Positions 34,704 through 43,965 are shown, numbered from the stretch's first letter. The stretch is 64,000 nt of DNA from Roseivirga sp. (GCA_029262895.1 JAJCYM010000025.1:1-64000); one strand, 5' to 3'. Made by a program: numbers and translations. The notes: a model not told the origin generated them from the letters alone.

Positions 34704-36593
34704 ATGAGAAAATTAAGCATAATTCTAACCGCCCTTCTTGTTTGTGGTTTAGGCTCAAACGTCTTTGGCCAGGGAAAAGCCAGCAGGCAAGACAATGAGC
34801 GCTGGCAACAACGTGTTAATTACACTATGGAGATTGACATGGATGTCAATACTAATAAATATCAGGGCAAACAAAAGCTTGAATACACCAACAATTCTCC
34901 TGACGTATTAGACAGGGTCTATTATCACCTTTACTTCAATGCTTTCCAGCCAGGTTCTATGATGGATGTGCGTTCCAGAACAATTACTGATCCCGATGGA
35001 CGAGTCAAGGATAGAATATCCAAATTAAACGAGGATGAAATAGGCTACCAAAAAATCCAATCTCTCAAACAAAATGGACGAGATGTAAAATTCTCTACCG
35101 AGGGAACCATTCTAGAAGTAATGCTCAATATACCAATCAAATCAGGTGAAACTACCACTTTTGACATGGTATGGGAGGCACAGGTGCCTGTGCAGATCAG
35201 AAGAACCGGAAGAGATAATGCTGAAGGAATTAGATATTCCATGGCCCAATGGTTCCCAAAACTCAGCGAGTATGATTATCAAGGCTGGCATGCCAATCCG
35301 TACATCGGAAGAGAATTTTATGGGGTTTGGGGAGACTTTGATGTCAAAATCTCGATTGATAAAGACTATGTCTTAGGTGGCACAGGCTATTTGCAAAATC
35401 CGCAAGAAATCGGCCATGGTTACGAAAGGCCTGGACAACAGTTGAATCAAAAAGTTCAGAATGGAAAACTAACATGGCACTTCAAAGCACCTAATGTGCA
35501 TGACTTTATGTGGGCAGCGGACCCGGATTATGTACATGAAACAAGAACCATGGCAAATGGTACTGTCTTGCATTTCTTTCATCAGGATGGACAAAATGAT
35601 GAAAACTGGAAAATGTTACCAGACCTTACCGTAAGAGCCTTCGAATATGCCAATGCTAATTTCGGTCAGTATCCCTATGATCAGTTTACTGTGATTCAGG
35701 GAGGTGACGGAGGTATGGAATACCCCATGTCGACTTTGATTAACGGATCAAGGGGTAATCCATTAGGTGTAACCATTCATGAATTTATGCATGACTGGTA
35801 CCATGGTGTCCTCGGAAGCAATGAAAGCTTACACCCTTGGATGGATGAAGGTTTTACTTCTTACGCTTCAGGGAGAATCGGAGCCCACCTAAGAGGAACT
35901 ATTCCTGACCAAACCGATTTATCAAAACTGGGTTCACCTTTCAGTCAGGGAAGTTACTTAAGGTCAGCTCAAAGTGGTTTCGAAGAAGCACTAAGCACGC
36001 ACTCCGATCATTACGATCGGAACGGAATTTACGGTGCTGCTGCATATGGTAAAGGAGCCGTGTGGATGTCCCAGATGGGCTACGTAATGGGCGAAGAGAA
36101 CCGTGATAAAGCTTTATTACAATACTTCGAAGACTGGAAATTCAAACATCCAAATCCTAATGACCTGATCAGATCATTCGAAAAAGTATCTAATCTGGAG
36201 CTTGATTGGTACAATGAGTACTTTGTGTTTACCACTAAACAAATTGACTACGGAGTAAAGAATGTCACGAAAGAAGGCGATAAAACTAAGGTCTCACTTG
36301 AGAAAGTTAAGCAGATGCCTATGCCAGTGGACATGGTGGTGACATATAAAGATGGAACCAAGGAAGTCCATTATATGGCCTTAAGAATTATGCGTGGTGA
36401 AAAACCTGCAGAAACAACAGATAAGAGAATTGTGCACCCTGATTGGCCTTGGACTAACCCAACCTATGAATTGACTATAGATAGACCTATAGAAGACATC
36501 GTCTCTATTGAAATTGACCCTTCTGGAAGAATGGCAGATGTCAATAGAGAAAACAACAAATGGGAAGCTCCTGAGGTGAAAATTAAGAAATAG
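34704..36593 (+). CDS. M1-family metallopeptidase (aminopeptidase N-like)
   Basis: 629 residues with a signal peptide (about 1-22). The exopeptidase motif appears as GGMEYPMS at 336-343. The zinc site HEFMH at 359-363 is followed 19 residues later by Glu382 (WMDEGFTSY), the full HExxH-x18-E pattern. M1 enzymes remove N-terminal residues from peptides; this one should act in the periplasm or outside the cell. The next ORF begins 5 bases after its stop with no separate promoter visible. Confidence 0.93.
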   Translation: MRKLSIILTALLVCGLGSNVFGQGKASRQDNERWQQRVNYTMEIDMDVNTNKYQGKQKLEYTNNSPDVLDRVYYHLYFNAFQPGSMMDVRSRTITDPDGRVKDRISKLNEDEIGYQKIQSLKQNGRDVKFSTEGTILEVMLNIPIKSGETTTFDMVWEAQVPVQIRRTGRDNAEGIRYSMAQWFPKLSEYDYQGWHANPYIGREFYGVWGDFDVKISIDKDYVLGGTGYLQNPQEIGHGYERPGQQLNQKVQNGKLTWHFKAPNVHDFMWAADPDYVHETRTMANGTVLHFFHQDGQNDENWKMLPDLTVRAFEYANANFGQYPYDQFTVIQGGDGGMEYPMSTLINGSRGNPLGVTIHEFMHDWYHGVLGSNESLHPWMDEGFTSYASGRIGAHLRGTIPDQTDLSKLGSPFSQGSYLRSAQSGFEEALSTHSDHYDRNGIYGAAAYGKGAVWMSQMGYVMGEENRDKALLQYFEDWKFKHPNPNDLIRSFEKVSNLELDWYNEYFVFTTKQIDYGVKNVTKEGDKTKVSLEKVKQMPMPVDMVVTYKDGTKEVHYMALRIMRGEKPAETTDKRIVHPDWPWTNPTYELTIDRPIEDIVSIEIDPSGRMADVNRENNKWEAPEVKIKK

Positions 36594-36597
36594 CAGC

Positions 36598-37512
36598 TTG
36601 TCTTTTCCACAAACATTCATAAAAAAGAGCTCGATTACCGGGCTCTTTTTCTTTTTGCTCTTTCCTGTTCTATGCTTCTCGCAAAACAGTGAATTCATCC
36701 TTACCAGCAGTAATGGAGATAGTCGACATCCTTATTGGTCTCCTAATGGTGAACAGATTGTTTTTGAATCCAACCGGGATGGTGATTGGGAGCTCTATGT
36801 GATCAATTCTGATGGCACAAATGAACAACAGCTAACCGATAACAGCTTTGACGACAGAAACCCAAGTTGGCATCCCACCCGAAGTCAGATCCTATTCGAA
36901 TCAAATCGGTCCGGAAAGTTTGAATTGTTCACCATAAACGTGAATTCCAAAAAAGTAAAAAAAATATCACTCCACAATTTTGAATTTGAACCCACTACTG
37001 CTCGGTTTTCTCCTAATGGTCGATTCATCATTTTTTCAGCTCAGATGAAAAAAGACGAACCCAATTTAAACCTGTTTCTGATCTCTAATAAGGGTGGCAG
37101 GGTAAAACAACTCACCTATGATAAGACCCGATCATTTTATGCGTCCTGGGCTCCTGATAGCAGGCAAGTTGTTTTCTTTTCTCGGAGAGATACAAACGGA
37201 GAAAATGACGAGCTGTATAGGATGTCCATTTTCAATCCAAATGCAGCCGTAAGATTAACCTACTTTGAGATGAATGACTTCTGCCCCAATTGGTCTCCAA
37301 ATGGCAAACGTATAGTTTTTTCCAGGTCAGTAAAAGATGCCCGTCCGGAGTTGCAAATGATCAATTCAGATGGTAGTGGATTAACGCAGCTCACCTTCAC
37401 TTTGAATGAGGGAGAAACACAGGCAGCTTGGTCTCCTGATAATAAGAGGATAGCCTATGCAGGGTACCGAAACGGGAGCTATCAGATCTGCATTTTGAAG
37501 GTTGACCAATGA
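36598..37512 (+). CDS. TolB-like PD40 beta-propeller protein
   Basis: 304 residues from TTG 36598. The leader has KK at 9-10 and a core GLFFFLLFPVLCFSQ (about 15-29). Six PD40/WD40-like repeats follow, each with the core HPYWSPNGEQIVFESNRDGD or its variants (NPSWHPTRSQILFESNRSG, CPNWSPNGKRIVFSR). This is the TolB/DPP-type propeller, a binding scaffold in the periplasm. No TonB- or Pal-interacting partner is nearby. A terminator hairpin lies in the leader codons. The only later TTG (36655) would leave too short a leader. Confidence 0.8.
   Translation: MSFPQTFIKKSSITGLFFFLLFPVLCFSQNSEFILTSSNGDSRHPYWSPNGEQIVFESNRDGDWELYVINSDGTNEQQLTDNSFDDRNPSWHPTRSQILFESNRSGKFELFTINVNSKKVKKISLHNFEFEPTTARFSPNGRFIIFSAQMKKDEPNLNLFLISNKGGRVKQLTYDKTRSFYASWAPDSRQVVFFSRRDTNGENDELYRMSIFNPNAAVRLTYFEMNDFCPNWSPNGKRIVFSRSVKDARPELQMINSDGSGLTQLTFTLNEGETQAAWSPDNKRIAYAGYRNGSYQICILKVDQ
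36622..36657 (+). terminator. intrinsic terminator overlapping a signal-peptide coding region
   Basis: Left arm AAAAAGAGC (36622-36630), an 11-base loop and right arm GCTCTTTTT (36642-36650) form a 9-bp stem, followed by CTTTTTG. It lies 28 bases after the M1 peptidase stop and would terminate that transcript. The same bases encode Lys-Lys-Ser through Leu-Phe-Phe-Phe in the leader of the downstream PD40 protein. Confidence 0.75.
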
Positions 37513-37678
37513 AAGCTTCGCAGCTGACTTAATTAATCCCATGTCAGCTTTCTGAATTGATCAAGGTCATTTAAATAATCTCAGTCCTTTTTATCTCATA
37601 AAATCAGACCTTATAAGAATTAGTCTTCATGGAAAAGATTTAAAATCTGTAACTTGATTAGAAACCATTACTCCTATC

Positions 37679-38152
37679 ATGGCAAATTACAAACTCAATA
37701 TCAACAATGAGCCCTATGAGGTCGAAGCTGAGCCTCAAACTCCCCTGCTTTGGGTAATCAGAGATGAAGTAGGGCTTACGGGCACAAAGTTTGGCTGCGG
37801 CATTGCGCAATGCGGGGCTTGCACCGTCCACCTCAATGGGACAGCCGTACGATCATGCAGTATCCCAGTATCCGCGGCTTCCGGACAGCAACTTACCACG
37901 ATTGAAGGCTTATCGGATGACAATAGCCATCCGGTTCAACAAGCATGGTTAGATGTACAAGCACCCCAATGTGGTTATTGCCAATCAGGTCAGATAATGT
38001 CGGCCGCAGCTTTATTGGAGAAAAATCCCAAGCCAACGGATGCTGATATAGACCAGGCCATGGCCGGCAATATTTGCCGTTGTGGCACTTACCATCGGAT
38101 CAGAAAAGCAATTCACACCGCCTCAAATAACATCAGCAATGGAAGCAAGTAA
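37679..38152 (+). CDS. [2Fe-2S] subunit of a xanthine-oxidase-family enzyme (isoquinoline 1-oxidoreductase alpha-like)
   Basis: 157 residues. The N-terminal plant-type ferredoxin cluster uses C40, C45, C48 and C60 ([14 protein letters not shown]). The C-terminal second cluster uses C98, C101, C133 and C135 ([19 protein letters not shown]). It passes electrons from the molybdenum subunit to an outside acceptor. It overlaps the large subunit gene by 14 bases. There is no FAD subunit nearby, as in the two-subunit IorAB type, where the electron acceptor is usually a cytochrome or quinone. Confidence 0.93.
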   Translation: MANYKLNINNEPYEVEAEPQTPLLWVIRDEVGLTGTKFGCGIAQCGACTVHLNGTAVRSCSIPVSAASGQQLTTIEGLSDDNSHPVQQAWLDVQAPQCGYCQSGQIMSAAALLEKNPKPTDADIDQAMAGNICRCGTYHRIRKAIHTASNNISNGSK

Positions 38153-40307
38153 AATCAATCGTAGAAAATTTATGAAACTGGCCGGTATGTCCGGAGCAGT
38201 GCTCGCCATTGGATTTGATTCCTTCGCTTTTGGCAAACCCGGAACGCTTAAGAGGTTAATGGCTGAAGACTTTGTGACAGGCACACCTCTAAACCCTTTT
38301 GTGGTAATTGCTGAGGATGGAACCATCACCATTATGGCCACAGTACCCGAGCTTGGTCAAGGCATTTTTCAAGCCATCCCGGCCATAATTGCCGAAGAGC
38401 TCGAAGTGGATATGAACCAGGTCACCATAGTCAAATCCAGTGCCTCGAGAAAATATGGTAGACAATCCATCGGAGGCAGTCGCAGTGTAAGAAGTCTTTA
38501 TCAGCCTATGCGCCAATTGGGAGCAGCCACTAAGGAGGTATTATTAGAAGCAGCAGCTCAACAGTGGGGTGTTTCAAAAGATCAGTGCTATGCCAAATCT
38601 GGTTTAGTACATCGACAAGGCTCTGGAGAAACCCTGGCCTATCAAGATTTGGTGGCTAGTGCTGCAAATATTGAAGTACCCAAAAAGCCACGACTAAAGC
38701 CCAAAAAGGATTTTAAAATTATTGGCAAGGCCACCGAAAGAACAGACCTGCCGCACAAAGTGAATGGCAAAGCTGATTACGGTATTGATGCCCAACCTGA
38801 TGGGCTGCTTTATGCTACTATTGAAAGATGCCCTACCCTTCAAGGCAAGATATTGAGCTTTGATAAAGAAGCAGCCATGGCTGTTAAGGGCGTTAAAGAG
38901 GTGATGACAGTCACCAGAACAGTGTATGGTAAAAAGAACACTGGAGTAGCAGTGATTGCAGAAAATTTCTATGCTGCAATGCAAGGGCGCAAAAAGCTGA
39001 ACATCAAATGGGACAATGCTGAATTCAAGAAGGTTTCCAGCAAGAGTTATTTTGATGACATGAAGAAATTGGCAAAAGAAGACGGCTTGAGCCATAAAGA
39101 TCAAGGCGATTTTGATGTCAGCTTCGCCAGTGCAGCGGACAAACTGGATGTTGTCTATGAGCAACCTCATCAATCGCATTCCTGTATGGAACCGATGAAT
39201 GCCACCGTACACGTTCGTGAAAACAATACAGTCGAAGTTTGGGCCCCAAGCCAAAGCCCGCAAGTGCAACGTCAATTCGCAAGAAATTTGGGTATACCAG
39301 AAAACGAAGCTGAAGAAAAAATTAAGGTTCATCTACCCTTTTTGGGTGGTGGTTTTGGCAGGCGTTCAATGAATGATCCCCTGGAAGAGTGTTTTCAAAT
39401 ATCAAACACACTCAAAAAGCCAGTCAAACTTATCTGGTCTCGGGAGGACGATACAGCTCAGGGACCTTTCCGTCAAGGCACGGTACACGCCATGAAGGCT
39501 TCATTCGATAACAGTGGGAAAGCCACAGGAATACAGCATAAAATGGTCAGCCAGGCCATTACTACCCAATCCCGCTCATCTAACGGAAAAATCCCATTTG
39601 AGGTAATGGAGGGTATCAATACTCATTATGACTTCAAGAATTACTCCATTCAATACGGAGAATATAAAAGTCAAATTCCTATCCATTGGTGGCGTTCAGT
39701 TTTTGGCTCGACCAATGGATTTGCCCATGAAGCGTTTATTGATGAGGTGGCTGTTAAAGCCAAGGCAGACCCCTTGCAGTTCAGGAAGGAGAAATTAAAA
39801 TCTGAGCCTCGTCAGGTCAAAGTTCTGGAACGACTGGAAAAGGAGTCGAATTGGAGCAAAAAACTTGGCAATAATGAGGGCAAAGGATTGGCTATTGTGG
39901 AAAGCTTTGGCAGTATAGTGGCCCATGCGGTTTTCCTCAAAAGAGAAGGTGGTGGAGTGATTATTTCCAAAGTAGTCTCAGTCGTGGATTGCGGGGTTTT
40001 CGTCAACCCAGACCAAGCGAGGGCACAAACAGAGGGCAATATCATTTATGGATTGACCGCTGCACTCAAAGGCGCCATCACCTTTAAAGATGGTGCTGCC
40101 GAGCAGTCCAACTTTGACAATTATGGCATGCTGCGAATCAATGAGGCACCTCGTGATATTCAGGTTCACTTGATGGACAATGACGAAGCACCTGGCGGTA
40201 TGGGCGAGCCGGGCTTACCTCCTATCGCACCAGCGCTAGTTAATGCGGTGGCCAATTTAACCGGAAAACGGATAAGGAAATTACCATTTGATTTGCAGGA
40301 GGTTTAG
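38139..40307 (+). CDS. molybdopterin-binding subunit of a xanthine-oxidase-family oxidoreductase (isoquinoline 1-oxidoreductase beta-like)
   Basis: 722 residues from the ATG at 38139. The N-terminus [10 protein letters not shown] followed by a hydrophobic stretch is a Tat signal, so the enzyme should be exported folded with its cofactor. The body contains [10 protein letters not shown] (about 90), GGGFGRRSM (about 410) and the terminal [10 protein letters not shown], where Glu690 is the expected catalytic base of this family. It hydroxylates N-heterocycles or oxidises aldehydes; the substrate is not known. The IorAB-type pair is supported by the overlapping upstream gene. Confidence 0.9.
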   Translation: MEASKINRRKFMKLAGMSGAVLAIGFDSFAFGKPGTLKRLMAEDFVTGTPLNPFVVIAEDGTITIMATVPELGQGIFQAIPAIIAEELEVDMNQVTIVKSSASRKYGRQSIGGSRSVRSLYQPMRQLGAATKEVLLEAAAQQWGVSKDQCYAKSGLVHRQGSGETLAYQDLVASAANIEVPKKPRLKPKKDFKIIGKATERTDLPHKVNGKADYGIDAQPDGLLYATIERCPTLQGKILSFDKEAAMAVKGVKEVMTVTRTVYGKKNTGVAVIAENFYAAMQGRKKLNIKWDNAEFKKVSSKSYFDDMKKLAKEDGLSHKDQGDFDVSFASAADKLDVVYEQPHQSHSCMEPMNATVHVRENNTVEVWAPSQSPQVQRQFARNLGIPENEAEEKIKVHLPFLGGGFGRRSMNDPLEECFQISNTLKKPVKLIWSREDDTAQGPFRQGTVHAMKASFDNSGKATGIQHKMVSQAITTQSRSSNGKIPFEVMEGINTHYDFKNYSIQYGEYKSQIPIHWWRSVFGSTNGFAHEAFIDEVAVKAKADPLQFRKEKLKSEPRQVKVLERLEKESNWSKKLGNNEGKGLAIVESFGSIVAHAVFLKREGGGVIISKVVSVVDCGVFVNPDQARAQTEGNIIYGLTAALKGAITFKDGAAEQSNFDNYGMLRINEAPRDIQVHLMDNDEAPGGMGEPGLPPIAPALVNAVANLTGKRIRKLPFDLQEV

Positions 40308-40317
40308 CCCCCTCCAT

Positions 40318-40445
40318 GAGGCTGCCTCAAAAGTCCGTCTCGTCATTCTCGCGAAAGCGGGAATCCCCGAATCTGAACCGTGAAGCTACATTGAGATTCC
40401 CATTTTCATGGGAATGACGGTTTTTTTGACTTTTGAGACAGCCTC
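40318..40445. mobile_element. 128-bp MITE-like foldback element
   Basis: It is bounded by 18-bp terminal inverted repeats: GAGGCTGCCTCAAAAGTC at 40318-40335 and its near-perfect inverse at 40428-40445 (one mismatch). Inside are arms at 40341-40365 and 40395-40419 that also pair (CGTCATTCTCGCGAAAGCGGG against its inverse, with mismatches). The whole element can fold into a long hairpin. It has no ORF of its own and fills the gap between the molybdenum enzyme and the DoxX gene. Transposition would need an enzyme elsewhere in the genome. No clear target-site duplication is seen. Confidence 0.7.
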
Positions 40446-40477
40446 TCTAATTCACCAATTGAATCAGACCTCTTAAC

Positions 40478-40828
40478 ATGAACAACTCCTCCCTCTACTT
40501 TATGGGTGGCCTTTATATCCTGGCCGGCCTTGCGCACTTTTGGAAGCCCAGCGCATATCTCAAAATCATGCCTTCTTATCTTCCCTACCATTTGGAGTTG
40601 GTCTATCTCAGCGGTGCGCTTGAAGTTCTATTTGGCATTCTCTTGCTCCTCCCCCAAACCCAACAAATTGGAGCATGGGGCATCATTGCCGTATTGCTTG
40701 GCGTATTTCCTGCTAACATTAACATGTTGGTAAAGAACAAATCCAAAAAACTGTCCTGGATTATTGGACTGTGGGCCAGATTACCGACTCAAGGCCTACT
40801 CGTGTATTGGGCATGGATGTTCACCTAA
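40478..40828 (+). CDS. DoxX-like membrane protein
   Basis: 116 residues with four predicted transmembrane helices. It begins YFMGGLYILAGLAHFWKP and contains LVYLSGALEVLFGILLLLPQT, a pattern typical of the DoxX/DoxD-like family, whose members are mostly of unknown function in redox or sulfur metabolism. It starts 32 bases after the MITE-like element. Confidence 0.8.
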   Translation: MNNSSLYFMGGLYILAGLAHFWKPSAYLKIMPSYLPYHLELVYLSGALEVLFGILLLLPQTQQIGAWGIIAVLLGVFPANINMLVKNKSKKLSWIIGLWARLPTQGLLVYWAWMFT

Positions 40829-40942
40829 TCAACGACTGTGAATCACGGGCAAGGCCATATTTTCTTTATAAAACACTACCCTTTTATGCATTTAAACTCT
40901 AACTTATTCTCTGTAAAATTTAATTAACTTTTGTGCCTTTCT

Positions 40943-42889
40943 ATGAACAGTAATTCCAATCGTGTTTTCGACCATGTTCTTGTTATCATGTTTGAAAATC
41001 AATACCGCAGCTATGTAATGGAAAATCAATACTTCAACGGCCTCGCCCAACAGGGCATCGACATGGCCAATTATTTTGGAGTAATGCACCCCTCCCAAAC
41101 CAATTACATTTCCTCAATTGCTGCAGAGCTGTGCAATATGACGGATGATAACCCTCCGCCAAGCTTGTTGCCCCAGCAGACTATTATTGACCTGATTGAG
41201 GCATCACCTTACAACCTCGACTGGCGTGCGTATATGGATAGCTATATTCCACAAAATCAGCCCTGGTCGCCTACATTGGCACCGACTAACGACTACCCCT
41301 ACGATATCAAGCATAACCCCTTCTCTTCATTTGAGAACATTGTAAGGGATGAAAAGCGATGGAATAAAATTCAGAATGAAGCAACTTTATATTCAGATTT
41401 GCTCAATGGAACGCTGCCGGCCTACAGCTGGTTCACACCAAATATGTGGAATGATGGGCATTATTTAAACGGTACGACAGATAAGGATCCACAACCTGTG
41501 GAGCGTGCCCCTGTTCTGGTCGATCAGGCAGCGACATGGCTTGAAGGATTCTTTGCTTCATTGAAATTCCCAGGACCAGATTCACACCTGCCCCCCAATA
41601 CTTTGGTCGTGGTTACTTTTGACGAAGCAGACTTTGAGGCACTTTATGACCCGGCCTCCAAATTCAAGTACTTCTATGATGGTCCAAACCAAATCTATAC
41701 CGTGCTTCTTGGGGATATGATCCAGCCTGGCGGAGTGGCTTATGAGGGTTATAATCATTACAGCCTTATCAAAACAATTGAACAAAATTTTGGCCTTGGG
41801 TCTTTAGAAAAAAATGATAAACATGCCAATTGGTTCAGATTTCTCTGGGATGAAACCTTTGTTTGGGAAGCTCCGGAAGAAACACCTCTCAATGGACAAG
41901 CCAATGTAGCTTGTGCTACCTTCGCTGACGCGGTTTATGCCGTTTATGATTCAGAAGACGGGAATTTAACTTGCGCCACATTTGATGGTTATGATTGGAG
42001 TAGCCCTTCTGACTTGGGTATTCCCAGCCAGGGCGATTTGGCGATGGCCAGCACTAATAATAATCTCTCACTGGCCTTTGTCAATGATCAAGCTAAGCTC
42101 GCCTTGGTTAATTACAATTTAGAATCCGGATGGTCACCCACACCAAAAGTCATTGAGAAAGGAATCAGCAAAGTCAGTATGATTTCGTTCAATGACGATA
42201 GTCAGCTGATGATAGTTTACAGCACTCAGGAAGGTAAATTGATGTCATCAATAACAAACAGCGCAGGTGCGTGGCAGCCTCCAGTGAACGTTGGCTTCTC
42301 ATCAACTGGTGATATTCAATTGGGTTCGTTGGGCACTTCATTGTTCCTTATCTTTCAGGATATGACAAACAATCAAATGATGGTTTGTTCTTATAACCTC
42401 GCCCCGTTCAACGTGGTTACTTTGGAAAAATCACCCTATAATGGCCCTCAGAGTAATACCACCATCAATCAATGGTCACCGAATGTCTATCCGGTAGCTC
42501 ATTTTTCCACAGCAGCCTACGCTGGAACACCAAACGAAAACGAGCCCGTGACAGAACCCTATACAGGAGCCGGACCACTTGCTTGTGCTACCCTCGATGG
42601 CGTTATGCATTTGGTGCATCCCGGAGTGAGCAATTCGTTGATGCTCACTGAATCCTTTTCCATTCATGGTCTTATGACACCTGAAAAGCCTATCTCCTAT
42701 GATCCGGGGCAAGCTTCAACTACCAACTCCGGGTATGGAACGTTGGTACAGGCCGGTTGGTCAGAACAATCAGCCATTCACGGTGCTAACGTGAAAAACA
42801 CTGCAGCTATGTGCCAATTGGATGATGAGTTGATCATTCTCTTTGGCAGTTCGGGAGGTAACCTGAGCTTGATTAGAGGGGGTTATTAG
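40943..42889 (+). CDS. phosphoesterase-family protein (acid phosphatase-like) with C-terminal propeller-like region
   Basis: 648 residues from the ATG at 40943; the frame is open from 40931. The N-terminal half (about 1-305) matches the phosphoesterase family: FDHVLVIMFENQ, GVMHPSQTNYISS, VVTFDEAD and YNHYSLIKTIEQNFGL, the last being a strong family signature. The C-terminal half has tandem repeats such as VACATFADAVYAVYDSEDGN and LAMASTNNNLSLAFVND, which resemble a lectin-like propeller. No signal peptide is visible, although most relatives are secreted. It should hydrolyse a phosphoester, possibly of a lipid or nucleotide. Confidence 0.8.
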   Translation: MNSNSNRVFDHVLVIMFENQYRSYVMENQYFNGLAQQGIDMANYFGVMHPSQTNYISSIAAELCNMTDDNPPPSLLPQQTIIDLIEASPYNLDWRAYMDSYIPQNQPWSPTLAPTNDYPYDIKHNPFSSFENIVRDEKRWNKIQNEATLYSDLLNGTLPAYSWFTPNMWNDGHYLNGTTDKDPQPVERAPVLVDQAATWLEGFFASLKFPGPDSHLPPNTLVVVTFDEADFEALYDPASKFKYFYDGPNQIYTVLLGDMIQPGGVAYEGYNHYSLIKTIEQNFGLGSLEKNDKHANWFRFLWDETFVWEAPEETPLNGQANVACATFADAVYAVYDSEDGNLTCATFDGYDWSSPSDLGIPSQGDLAMASTNNNLSLAFVNDQAKLALVNYNLESGWSPTPKVIEKGISKVSMISFNDDSQLMIVYSTQEGKLMSSITNSAGAWQPPVNVGFSSTGDIQLGSLGTSLFLIFQDMTNNQMMVCSYNLAPFNVVTLEKSPYNGPQSNTTINQWSPNVYPVAHFSTAAYAGTPNENEPVTEPYTGAGPLACATLDGVMHLVHPGVSNSLMLTESFSIHGLMTPEKPISYDPGQASTTNSGYGTLVQAGWSEQSAIHGANVKNTAAMCQLDDELIILFGSSGGNLSLIRGGY

Positions 42890-42994
42890 GAAGAGACCTC
42901 AATTTATTTCATAAGTATCAATCTGGTTTTCAAATGATTAATCATTTGTTCTAAAAAAGTTGTGATTAATTTATCAATGTTGGAACTTCAATGT

Positions 42995-43010
42995 TATAAC
43001 TTTAGTTATA
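42995..43010. promoter_or_regulatory. perfect palindrome, candidate MarR-type operator
   Basis: TATAACT-TT-AGTTATA is a perfect 7-bp inverted repeat with a two-base centre, 38 bases upstream of the AhpD-like ATG. It contains TAACTTTA, close to the -7 consensus TAnnTTTG, so a bound repressor would cover the promoter. The AGTTA half-site recurs upstream of marR. Confidence 0.45.
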
Positions 43011-43048
43011 CATCCAAATTCTAAAACGAAAAGTAAAAACATAAAATC

Positions 43049-43603
43049 ATGAGAACATTTCAAGTACCAACCAGAGACCAAGTATCACCAGAAGCCCAGG
43101 GCATCTTCGACAACTTGCAAAAGAAAATAGGCATGGTGCCTAACCTCTATGCCACTATCGGCTATTCAGCAAACGCATTGAGTTCATACCTCACCTTCCA
43201 GGGAGAACAGGCAAAAGGAACATTTAAAGCCAAAGAAAGAGAAGCAATTTTCCTTGCGATCTCTGAAGTAAATGGCTGTGAATACTGCAAGGCAGCACAT
43301 ACTACAATAGGAAAAATGAACGGCTTTACCGAAGAAGAGACTATTGAATTGAGACAAGGTAGAAGTACAGATATCAGGTTGAATGCCATAGTAGCACTGG
43401 CAAAAGACATTACGATTAACAAAGGCCGTGCTTCTGAACCAAATGTGGAAGCCTTCTTTGCTCAAGGGTTTGACAATGGAGCCTTGGTTGATTTGGTGGC
43501 ATTGGTTGCTGACAAAACATTTATGAACTACCTGCATAACCTAACCGAAATTCCTGTTGACTTCCCTGCTGCAAAATCAATTGAGGAACCTGTGTTGGTC
43601 TAA
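43049..43603 (+). CDS. carboxymuconolactone decarboxylase / AhpD-like peroxidase-related protein
   Basis: 184 residues, no signal peptide. The catalytic CxxC is C77 and C80 in NGCEYCKAAHT, with H84 and an upstream Glu completing the AhpD-like proton relay. The fold is all-alpha and such proteins form oligomers. Relatives remove alkyl hydroperoxides or act as decarboxylases; the CxxC and His arrangement favours the peroxidase type. A palindromic candidate operator lies just upstream, and the marR-MFS pair follows after a repeat-rich gap. Confidence 0.88.
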   Translation: MRTFQVPTRDQVSPEAQGIFDNLQKKIGMVPNLYATIGYSANALSSYLTFQGEQAKGTFKAKEREAIFLAISEVNGCEYCKAAHTTIGKMNGFTEEETIELRQGRSTDIRLNAIVALAKDITINKGRASEPNVEAFFAQGFDNGALVDLVALVADKTFMNYLHNLTEIPVDFPAAKSIEEPVLV

Positions 43604-43608
43604 TAGAG

Positions 43609-43911
43609 CGTCATTCTGAAGGAAGCATGACTGAAGAATCTGTCTGTTGAGAAAGCTTTGAGCGGTCGTACCGATCCCGTCATTCTGAGTTTCGCTTTTC
43701 GCGAAACGAAGAATCTGTCTGTAAAAGATACCGGCCACTATAAAACTTCAGATGCCAAATCTGCCCATTCTTTGATTTAGTTAATTGTCGTCAACTAATA
43801 GAAGAATTATGAAAGAATCTCGATTAGATCAGATTTGGTTTGCCGGTTCATTGCTTAAGGCTCTCTAGACAGGCAGATTCTTCGCCATCGTGCCTCAGGC
43901 TCAGAATCACG
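43609..43911. repeat. cluster of three CGTCATTCTGA...GAAGAATCTGTCTG repeats
   Basis: Three related units lie in the 381-base gap after the AhpD-like gene. Copy A is at 43609-43646 (plus), copy B at 43678-43721 (plus, with inner palindrome GTTTCGC...GCGAAAC) and copy C at 43870-43911 (minus). Each starts CGT(C/G)ATTCTGA and ends GAAGAATCTG(T/C)CTG. Their middles differ. They look like short interspersed palindromic elements and share the CGTCATTCT start with the MITE-like element at 40318. Apart from these, a candidate operator at 43777 and a terminator, the gap holds nothing I recognise. Confidence 0.7.
43777..43798. promoter_or_regulatory. imperfect palindrome, candidate MarR operator
   Basis: TTAGTTAATTG followed by TCGTCAACTAA: the outer six bases of each side match exactly (TTAGTT/AACTAA). 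Its AGTTA core resembles the palindrome at 42995. It lies about 187 bases before the marR ATG. A regulatory role is inferred only. Confidence 0.3.
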
Positions 43912-43937
43912 TTGTGAAGTTGAGTGAGTGAGTTGTG

Positions 43938-43965
43938 AAACCGTCCCGAGTATTCGGGACGGTTT
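43938..43965 (+). terminator. strong intrinsic hairpin before marR
   Basis: AAACCGTCCCGA (43938-43949), loop GTAT and TCGGGACGGTTT (43954-43965) form a perfect 12-bp stem, followed by CTATTTT. It ends 19 bases before the marR ATG, so either the marR promoter overlaps it or the hairpin acts on a leader transcript. The T-run is interrupted. Confidence 0.6.

Noticed and set aside
38694-39332. 212-codon frame opposite the molybdenum enzyme
   Set aside because: It is antisense to a well-conserved gene with no leader or motif; a shadow frame.
43809-43868. 19-codon frame in the repeat-rich gap starting ATGAAAGAATCTCG
   Set aside because: It ends just before a repeat copy, has no conserved feature and lies among intergenic repeats; probably chance.
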